DNA of 8,135 nt from Nitrospirota bacterium (GTDB taxonomy: Bacteria > Nitrospirota > Nitrospiria > Nitrospirales > Nitrospiraceae), in assembly GCA_004296865.1 (NCBI GenBank), contig SCVQ01000088.1:1-8135 (forward strand), given 5' to 3'. This document shows, in pieces, positions 1 to 5,084 of this stretch (position 1 is its first letter; every line of letters begins with the position of its first letter). The translations under genes were made by a program, and so were the position numbers. The notes beneath the pieces are model-generated. The model searched no databases. It had not been told where the DNA came from and saw only the letters and a program-made list of their open reading frames with translations.

Positions 1-192
1 GGGATAAATAATTCAGGATGGAAAAATGTCAAGGTCTGCGAATCCGGTGATGCGAAAGGACAGATGGGCGTCCTGCCTCTTGACCGCCGCCAAGTCGGGA
101 TTATTACTACCGCTTTGGCGCGCAATCTCGGCAAGCCTTCGGGCAAGTTATTCGGTAATTGGACGGGTAATCTGGGCGACTTCTTCTGCGTG
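1..192. other. No supportable gene; region downstream of the FKBP gene
   Basis: This stretch lies beyond the stop codon of the minus-strand FKBP gene and reaches the window edge. One plus-strand frame is open from base 1 through the FKBP gene to about 741. Over the FKBP region it is plainly the antisense shadow of that gene, and it has no stop before it, so it cannot be the tail of an upstream plus-strand gene. One minus-strand frame is also open to the window edge but has no start codon near the FKBP end. I recognise no protein family in either frame. GGCAAG occurs twice as a short direct repeat near 130-147. No terminator hairpin with a T-tract is visible. Confidence 0.4.
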
Positions 193-723
193 TTATGGCG
201 TTTTACTAGACCCAGGCTGAGCCCGGTCAACCTTGATTATTTTTACGTCGAAGAGGATATTTTTGCCGGCCAGCGGGTGATTCATGTTGAGCACGACGGC
301 CTTTTCCGAAACCTCCAGCACCACACCAGGCCGACTGTCCGGGGCCCGCATCACCGAGCCAACTGCGACATCGGGAGGCGCCTTGGCCCGCTCGATCGTC
401 ATGGTCGCAGTTTTGTCATGGAGACCGAAGGCCTGCTCGGCGAGCAAATCCACCTGTTTTTTCTGACCGGCCTTCATGCCGACCAAGGCCTTTTGGAGGC
501 TTTGCAAAATTTCCGGTTGACCTTGGGTATAGGTAAACGGCCGCTTGCCGACGTTGCTGTCGATGACGGTCTTATCGGGCAGCATCAACGTATATTCGAT
601 GGTCACTGTCAGACCGTCGGCGATTTTCAGATCGTCGGCAGCCGCTTCCCCAACGGCCCCCAGCACAGCGAACCCAACCAGCACGGTGGCTGCCACTCTC
701 ATTCCGCTTACAAGACCGTTCAT
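193..723 (-). CDS. Exported FKBP-type (SlyD-like) peptidyl-prolyl cis-trans isomerase
   Basis: A 176-residue protein predicted to catalyse cis-trans isomerisation of X-Pro bonds and act as a folding helper outside the cytoplasm. Residues 1-29 look like a Sec signal peptide, with Arg9, a hydrophobic run and an Ala-rich AEAAAD-type cleavage zone. The FKBP core follows. Residues 71-100 hold the segment with EILQSLQKALVGMKAGQ and an LLAEQAFG turn. Residues 145-165 hold NMNHPLAGKNILFDVKI, which closely matches the SlyD-type signature FNHPLAGKTLVFEV. The roughly 45 residues between them would be the insert-in-flap chaperone domain. The His/Cys-rich metal-binding tail of E. coli SlyD is absent. ATG at 723 was chosen because GGAGGAG sits just upstream and the signal peptide then begins at Met1. 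An in-frame ATG at 750 would place that ribosome site inside the coding region. The gene is monocistronic as far as can be seen and diverges from fumC. Export is inferred from the N-terminus alone. Confidence 0.86.
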   Translation of the reverse strand: MNGLVSGMRVAATVLVGFAVLGAVGEAAADDLKIADGLTVTIEYTLMLPDKTVIDSNVGKRPFTYTQGQPEILQSLQKALVGMKAGQKKQVDLLAEQAFGLHDKTATMTIERAKAPPDVAVGSVMRAPDSRPGVVLEVSEKAVVLNMNHPLAGKNILFDVKIIKVDRAQPGSSKTP

Positions 724-789
724 TGCTCCTCCATCTTGTGATCTTCTCATCGCTATCGTCCACTGCGCGTCCGCTGCGGCCCGCGAGGC

Positions 790-818
790 ACGATAGCCTG
801 CCCAAGTTGGCCTGTCAA
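790..818 (-). promoter_or_regulatory. Sigma70-type promoter for the FKBP gene
   Basis: Read on the minus strand, TTGACA (818-813) is a perfect -35 box. It is followed after exactly 17 bases by TATCGT (795-790), a 4/6 match to TATAAT. Transcription would start near 783 and give a leader of about 60 bases before the ATG at 723. The perfect -35 box and ideal spacing make this credible, but no start site has been measured. Confidence 0.5.
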
Positions 819-850
819 CGGAAGAGCCAGGAGCACCGTGCAGGAAGCTC

Positions 851-879
851 TTGTACGCGCAAAGACGTTGGATTAAGAT
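851..879 (+). promoter_or_regulatory. Weak candidate promoter for fumC
   Basis: TTGTAC (851-856) and TAAGAT (874-879) are 17 bases apart. The -35 box matches consensus at only three positions and the -10 box at four. The position is sensible, about 70 bases upstream of the fumC ATG, but the match is little better than chance. No better plus-strand candidate was seen between 724 and 947. Confidence 0.22.
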
Positions 880-947
880 GCTCGACCAACATCGTGCGGC
901 CATGAAAGTAGCCATCACTGTCACTCTCTCGTAGCGGGAAAGGACCC

Positions 948-2393
948 ATGAAAAAAGACCAGCCAGCCAGTCCACGGAAAATGCGCATCGAACGAGATAC
1001 GATGGGGGAGTTGGAAGTACCGGCGGAGGCCTACTATGGGGTACAGACCGCGCGGGCCGTCCAAAATTTCCCGATCAGCGGGCTCCGATTCCCGCGCGCC
1101 TTTATTCGGGCCCTTGGCTTGATCAAAGGGGCCGCCGCCACGGTCAACGAATCGCTCGGGTTGCTGGACAAGAACGTGGCTGGGGCGATCCGTACGGCCG
1201 CGAGGGAAGTGGTAGCCGGCACCTGGGATGATGAATTCCCGCTCGACATCTTCCAGACCGGCTCCGGCACCTCCACCAATATGAATGCCAATGAGGTGAT
1301 CGCCAACCGGGCCTGCGAGTTGCTCGGGGGGACGCGGGGCGGCAAGCTCGTCCACCCAAACGATCACGTGAATATGGGGCAGTCCAGTAACGACGTGATC
1401 CCGACCGCCATCCACGTCGCTGCAGCGGAGCTGCTCGATCGGCAGCTCAAACCCTCTCTGTCTCGCCTGCACCGTGCCTTGAAAACAAAGGCCAGGGCCT
1501 TCGACTCCATCGTGAAAATCGGCCGGACCCATCTGCAGGATGCCACCCCGATCCGGCTCGGACAGGAGTTCAGCGGCTATGCCCGTCAGATCGAACTGGG
1601 GCTGGGCCGGATCCAGCAGGCACAGCAGACCTTGAGCGAGGTCGCGCTCGGCGGCACAGCCGTGGGAACCGGATTGAATGCCAACCCGGCTTTTGCACCC
1701 CGCGTGCTGGCTCTCGTCTCCCGTGAAACCGGCTGCCTATTCAAAGAAGCCGCCAACCATTTCGAAGCGCAGTCCGCCCAGGACTCCCTGGTCGAAGCCA
1801 GTGGGCAGTTGCGCACCATTGCGGTCAGCCTGATGAAGATCGCCAACGATATCCGGTGGCTGGGATCGGGCCCTCGCTGTGGGCTGGGGGAGATCATCCT
1901 GCCGGACACGCAACCGGGCTCGTCCATCATGCCGGGCAAGGTCAACCCGGTGATTGCCGAGTCCGTCACGATGGTGGCGGCACAAGTCATCGGAAACGAC
2001 GTCGCCATTACGGTGGGAGGGCAGGCGGCCAATTTCGAGCTGATCGTCATGCTCCCCGTGATGGCCTACAACCTCCTGCAATCCATTGAGCTGCTGGCTA
2101 CGGCGTCCGAAAACTTTTCGGCTCGCTGCATCGAAGGCATCACGGCCAACGAAACACGGTGCCGAAACTCCATCGAGCAAAGCCTGGCCATGTGCACGGC
2201 TTTGGCGCCGGCGATCGGCTATGACGCGGCCGCCAAGATCGCGAAAGAAGCCTATCGGACCGGCAAGACCGTTCGTGAGGTGGCGGCCAGCCAGCAAATC
2301 CTGCCTGTCGCCAAACTTGATGCCCTGCTCGATCCCTGGAGAATGACCGGCCCGGATAAATCCCCCTCCAAAAAGAGATCGCGTCGTCGCTAA
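948..2393 (+). CDS. fumC: Class II fumarate hydratase (fumarase C)
   Basis: A 481-residue cytosolic enzyme of the aspartase/fumarase superfamily that interconverts fumarate and (S)-malate in the oxidative or reductive TCA cycle. It is a homotetramer in this family and has no iron-sulphur cluster. Visible signatures in order are GSGTSTNMNANEV (105-117), MGQSSNDVIPTAIH (143-156), GRTHLQDATP (192-201) with the conserved His195, and the superfamily signature GSSIMPGKVNP (324-334) with the catalytic-loop serine and Lys331. The segment ELIVMLPVMAYNLLQSIELL (364-383) is typical of fumarases. THLQDATP and MPGKVNP favour fumarase over aspartase or argininosuccinate lyase. ATG at 948 is supported by AAAGGA (939-944), and the usual IERDTMGE N-terminal motif begins at residue 14. 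The length is slightly above the usual 460-470 residues because of a strongly basic C-terminal tail after residue 470. The next gene has its own promoter, so fumC may be a single-gene unit. Confidence 0.94.
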   Translation: MKKDQPASPRKMRIERDTMGELEVPAEAYYGVQTARAVQNFPISGLRFPRAFIRALGLIKGAAATVNESLGLLDKNVAGAIRTAAREVVAGTWDDEFPLDIFQTGSGTSTNMNANEVIANRACELLGGTRGGKLVHPNDHVNMGQSSNDVIPTAIHVAAAELLDRQLKPSLSRLHRALKTKARAFDSIVKIGRTHLQDATPIRLGQEFSGYARQIELGLGRIQQAQQTLSEVALGGTAVGTGLNANPAFAPRVLALVSRETGCLFKEAANHFEAQSAQDSLVEASGQLRTIAVSLMKIANDIRWLGSGPRCGLGEIILPDTQPGSSIMPGKVNPVIAESVTMVAAQVIGNDVAITVGGQAANFELIVMLPVMAYNLLQSIELLATASENFSARCIEGITANETRCRNSIEQSLAMCTALAPAIGYDAAAKIAKEAYRTGKTVREVAASQQILPVAKLDALLDPWRMTGPDKSPSKKRSRRR

Positions 2394-2406
2394 CCGTGCG
2401 ATGATT

Positions 2407-2436
2407 TTGACAATTCTAAACCCGCCGTGCTAAATT
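2407..2436 (+). promoter_or_regulatory. Sigma70-type promoter with extended -10 for the flavoprotein gene
   Basis: A perfect -35 box TTGACA (2407-2412) is followed after 18 bases by TAAATT (2431-2436). The -10 box is preceded by TGC (2428-2430), which makes an extended -10 (TGn). Transcription would start near 2443, about 75 bases before the GTG start. A weak CCCGC/GCGGG inverted repeat (2421-2425 with 2438-2442) followed by five T residues overlaps the same bases and could instead be a poor fumC terminator. I favour the promoter. Confidence 0.55.
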
Positions 2437-2483
2437 CGCGGGACTTTTTGGCATTTCCGCAAGACAGGCCGTTGCGTGGCAGG

Positions 2484-2522
2484 ATGGTGACAGCATACCT
2501 ACGGAAGGACGGGGTTGCGTGA
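2484..2522 (+). other. Possible 12-codon leader ORF whose stop overlaps a downstream ATG
   Basis: ATG at 2484 opens a 12-codon frame (MVTAYLRKDGVA) that ends in TGA at 2520-2522. The stop shares its last base with the ATG at 2522, the second start candidate of the flavoprotein gene. The arrangement would allow translational coupling. The only purine-rich tract, GGCAGG, directly abuts the ATG, which is too close for a good ribosome site. The ORF may be chance. Confidence 0.2.
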
Positions 2523-3913
2523 TGGCGATAGCAGGGGATCAGCGGGGACATCTGATCGTCGTGGTAGGGGCCGGCCCAGCCGGCATGTCCGTGGCCAGCT
2601 TCATGGCAAAGGCCGGGCATGAAGTGGTGATTCTGAACCGCGACATCAAGTTCGGGGGACTCGCCGAGTACGGAATCTTCCCGAACAAGTTGAAGCTGCG
2701 CGGAGGATTGCGAAAGACCTACTGGGAGATTCTGGAGCGCCCAAACGTGCATTATTTCGGGAACGTGTCGGTCGGCAACAAGAAAGACCTGACGATCGAA
2801 GACCTGCGAGGCCTCGGGGCCAGCGCTATGGTCTTCGCGACGGGCGCGCAAGGCACGAAGACGATCGGCGTGGAGGGGGACTCAGCGATCGGGGTCTACC
2901 ATGCCAAGGACGTGGTGTACCATTTCAATCGCTTGCCCGGCTTTGCCGAGCGTCCGTTCGAAATGGGCCGCCGGGTGGCTATCATCGGAGTCGGCGATGT
3001 GATGGTCGATATCACCCATTGGCTGGTGCAATACAAACGCGTCGAGCAGGTCACGGCGATCGCGAGGCGCGGCCCGCTGGAACGCAAATACAACCCCAAA
3101 GAGATTCGCGCCGTTTGTTCCATCATCGACCAGAAAGCCTTGGCCGAGGAATTCGCCCGCATCCGGCCACGGTTGGAGGCGGTGGGACAGAACCCCAACG
3201 AGATCCTCAAGGACATGCTGGATGAGTTCACCAAGTGCGAGCCGCTGACAAGCCCGAGCAAGATAGGGTTCCGTTTTCTGGCGTCGCCCCGCCGAATCTT
3301 GACGGATGGGCAAAACCGCGTCCGCGCTCTGGAGATCGAGGAAACCAAGCTGGAACCCAAGGGGGAAGACACCGCGGCGGTTGGGCTGAAACAATACTAT
3401 GAGCTTCCTTGCGACAGCGTCGTCTTTGCCGTCGGGGACCGGGTGGACGAAACGCTCGGATTGCCGTACAGAAACGGCGTCTTCGTGACCAATCCGTCGA
3501 AAACCAACCACGATCCCGATGACGCGCTCTTTCAAGCCTACGACGAGGCCTCCGGCAAAGTGATCGACGGTGTCTTTCTCGCCGGGTGGGCGCGCAAGGC
3601 CAGCGAAGGACTGGTCGGAGTCGCCAAGCGGGACGGGGAGTGGTGCAGCGAGGTGGTAAGTCGGCACCTGAATGCCCAGCCCGCCCGCGACCGGAGCACG
3701 ATCGACGGCGTGGTAGGGCGACTCTGTGGGCTGCTCGAAGAACGGAAGGTGCAGACGGTCGACGCCGCTGCGCTACGTCTCCTGGAAAAAGCGGAACAAG
3801 AACGTAGCCCGTCCAACGACGGGATCGGGGAATTTAAGTTTTCTTCCAACCAAGAGATGCTCGCCCAGGTCCGGAACAAACGGGAGACGTGCAAGGTGCC
3901 GGCCGGCCGCTAA
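2519..3913 (+). CDS. FAD/NAD(P)-binding oxidoreductase, FprA/adrenodoxin-reductase-like (probable ferredoxin-NADP reductase)
   Basis: A 464-residue soluble flavoprotein predicted to move electrons between NADP(H) and ferredoxin. The N-terminal FAD-binding Rossmann fold has VVVGAGPAG (14-22). The stretch FGGLAEYGIFPNKLKLRGG (45-63), then VHYFGNVSVG (77-86), mirrors the 'GLVRYGVAPDHPKIK ... FFGNV' pattern of FprA and adrenodoxin reductase. A second nucleotide-binding motif is IIGVGDVMVD (155-164), followed by ARRGP (182-186), whose arginines in this family contact the 2'-phosphate of NADP. VVFAVGD (301-307) and FLAGWARKASEGLVG (353-367) match the family's C-terminal FAD region, and the tail (about 410-455) resembles the FprA C-terminus. 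GTG at 2519 has GGAAGGA 9 bases upstream, while the in-frame ATG at 2522 is 12 bases away. The two choices differ by one residue. Odd points are Asn40, where an acidic residue usually ends beta-2, and GDVM replacing the common GNVA. The natural electron partner cannot be told from the sequence. Glutamate synthase small-subunit-like enzymes are an alternative family. Confidence 0.83.
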   Translation: MMAIAGDQRGHLIVVVGAGPAGMSVASFMAKAGHEVVILNRDIKFGGLAEYGIFPNKLKLRGGLRKTYWEILERPNVHYFGNVSVGNKKDLTIEDLRGLGASAMVFATGAQGTKTIGVEGDSAIGVYHAKDVVYHFNRLPGFAERPFEMGRRVAIIGVGDVMVDITHWLVQYKRVEQVTAIARRGPLERKYNPKEIRAVCSIIDQKALAEEFARIRPRLEAVGQNPNEILKDMLDEFTKCEPLTSPSKIGFRFLASPRRILTDGQNRVRALEIEETKLEPKGEDTAAVGLKQYYELPCDSVVFAVGDRVDETLGLPYRNGVFVTNPSKTNHDPDDALFQAYDEASGKVIDGVFLAGWARKASEGLVGVAKRDGEWCSEVVSRHLNAQPARDRSTIDGVVGRLCGLLEERKVQTVDAAALRLLEKAEQERSPSNDGIGEFKFSSNQEMLAQVRNKRETCKVPAGR

Positions 3914-4764
3914 CCTTCTCCCCATTTCAGCTTCCTGCGGATCACGTCGTAATAGGTCCGGTCCGAGAACCGGACAAGGCGCGTACGGTGCTCTGATGCG
4001 CCGATCGCCACCGTATCCCCCTGCGTCATCGCGATGCCGACCTGCCCGTCAAAGGTGGTCATGGCCCCCTCATCCTCACTGGTCAGCGTCACTTCCAAGG
4101 CCGCGCTGCTCGGAATCAGGAGCGGGCGGTGCGTCAGCGTGTGCGGGCAGATCGGCGTGAGGATCAAAGCCTGGATGGACGGCGTGATGATCGGCCCGCC
4201 TGCCGACAGGGAATAGGCGGTGGACCCGGTCGGGCTGGACACAATCAGCCCGTCCCCACGCAAGTTCGTCACAAACTTCCCGTCGATCATGATCTGGATC
4301 TCGATCATACGCGAGAGGGTCCCCTTGCTGACGACCACGTCGTTCAGCACGGTGGCTTGCGCCACGTGTTCCCCGTGGCGATGCATCTGGGCACGGATCA
4401 TCAAGCGGTCGTCGAGCGAATACTCCTGCGCGAATACCCGTTCGAGCGACGGATAGAGATGCTCAAGGCTGACCTCGGTCAGGAACCCCAGCCCGCCCAT
4501 GTTCACTCCCAGAATGGGCACGCCTCGTTCCTCGACGAGACGGGCGGCGCTTAACATCGTCCCGTCGCCGCCCAAAACAATGACCATATCGGCCAGTGCC
4601 GCAATCTGGGTCTTCTTGTGAACGGGGGGCTCGTCGATGAGGGCGGCCGTCTTACCATCGACGAGGACTTCTTTCTGTCGTTCCCTCAGCCAGGCCACAA
4701 GGTCCTTGAGGATGTGTTTGACATCGGGGAACTTGGGCTTGGTCAGAATGCCGATCGTTTTCAT
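3910..4764 (-). CDS. nadK: NAD kinase
   Basis: A 284-residue cytosolic ATP/polyphosphate-dependent NAD kinase, which phosphorylates NAD+ to NADP+ and so sets the NADP pool. Motifs in order are the GGDGT loop (65-69, with Asp67 the expected catalytic aspartate), NMGGLGFLTE (88-97), the ND pair of the NE/D motif (141-142), GDGLIVSSPTGSTAYSLSAG (170-189) that binds NAD, HTLTHRPL (208-215) and FDGQ (238-241). Length and motif order are normal for bacterial NadK. ATG at 4764 was chosen because the usual MKTIGILTKP beginning starts there. Other in-frame candidates are ATG at 4788 and TTG at 4800, and none of the three has a clear Shine-Dalgarno. The TAG stop (3912-3910) overlaps the TAA stop of the convergent flavoprotein gene. 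The gene is transcribed away from clpC, apparently from the promoter at 4861-4889. Confidence 0.95.
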   Translation of the reverse strand: MKTIGILTKPKFPDVKHILKDLVAWLRERQKEVLVDGKTAALIDEPPVHKKTQIAALADMVIVLGGDGTMLSAARLVEERGVPILGVNMGGLGFLTEVSLEHLYPSLERVFAQEYSLDDRLMIRAQMHRHGEHVAQATVLNDVVVSKGTLSRMIEIQIMIDGKFVTNLRGDGLIVSSPTGSTAYSLSAGGPIITPSIQALILTPICPHTLTHRPLLIPSSAALEVTLTSEDEGAMTTFDGQVGIAMTQGDTVAIGASEHRTRLVRFSDRTYYDVIRRKLKWGEG

Positions 4765-4860
4765 GGGTATCTTGGTTGCGGATCTCATCGTCACGTTCAA
4801 CGCCTACGCTCAACGCGCGGGACGGAAGCGGCAAGGAAGCGCGGGTGGAAACGGGGTGGA

Positions 4861-4889
4861 ATTGTATCGGGAGGCGGGAAGCTTGTCAA
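4861..4889 (-). promoter_or_regulatory. Strong sigma70-type promoter for nadK
   Basis: On the minus strand, TTGACA (4889-4884) is a perfect -35 box. It is followed after 17 bases by TACAAT (4866-4861), a 5/6 match to TATAAT. The predicted transcription start is near 4854, which gives a leader of roughly 90 bases to the ATG at 4764 and places the TTG and ATG alternatives inside the transcript as well. Confidence 0.65.
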
Positions 4890-4991
4890 CGAATGCTATC
4901 CTAACAAACGATAATCGACTAAGTCTGCGGATCGGCTTGAAGAGAAGATGAAAAAGCGCGGTTCGTCGCATTCTCCGAGCTGCATCGGGGC

Positions 4992-5020
4992 TTGACAGAA
5001 ACCAGTCCTGCCGATAGAAT
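4992..5020 (+). promoter_or_regulatory. Strong sigma70-type promoter for clpC
   Basis: TTGACA (4992-4997) is a perfect -35 box. It is followed after 17 bases by TAGAAT (5015-5020), a 5/6 match to TATAAT. Transcription would start near 5027, about 58 bases before the clpC ATG. The near-consensus housekeeping promoter and the lack of a recognisable CtsR or CIRCE operator suggest basal vegetative expression, though another stress regulator cannot be excluded. Confidence 0.68.
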
Positions 5021-5084
5021 TATGACAGATTTTTAAGAGTTCCCGCGCCTCGGTCAGCTATCGCAGCGAACCAAAGGAGGAAGG

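Larger units (their letters stand above)
4765..5084. other. Divergent intergenic region between nadK and clpC
   Basis: These 320 bases hold no supportable gene. They contain two near-consensus promoters facing away from each other, a C-rich nadK leader (4815-4860 read on the minus strand) and the clpC leader with its Shine-Dalgarno. A 9-base near-palindrome CGATAATCG (4909-4917) lies between the two promoters and might be a small operator, but nothing supports that beyond its position. I see no CtsR-type tandem GGTCAAA box and no CIRCE element. Confidence 0.6.

Noticed and set aside
1..741. Long plus-strand open frame opposite the FKBP gene
   Set aside because: It is the antisense shadow of a clear FKBP coding region, shows no recognisable family, and has no ribosome site at its first ATG (64).
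902..934. Ten-codon ORF just upstream of fumC
   Set aside because: It has no ribosome site and no stop-start coupling to fumC (14 bases apart); its length is expected by chance.
2421..2449. CCCGC/GCGGG hairpin with five T residues as a fumC terminator
   Set aside because: The stem is only 5 bp with a 12-base loop, and the same bases form a much better extended -10 promoter.
4618..4951. Overlapping plus-strand frames of about 100 codons across the nadK start
   Set aside because: They are antisense to conserved NadK sequence for much of their length, recognise no family and lack ribosome sites.
4948..4995. Fifteen-codon ORF (MKKRGSS...) upstream of clpC
   Set aside because: It ends within the -35 box and lies wholly upstream of the predicted clpC transcription start, so it is probably not transcribed with clpC.
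4900..5084. CtsR or CIRCE operator controlling clpC
   Set aside because: No tandem GGTCAAA repeats and no TTAGCACTC/GAGTGCTAA inverted repeat are present in the upstream region.
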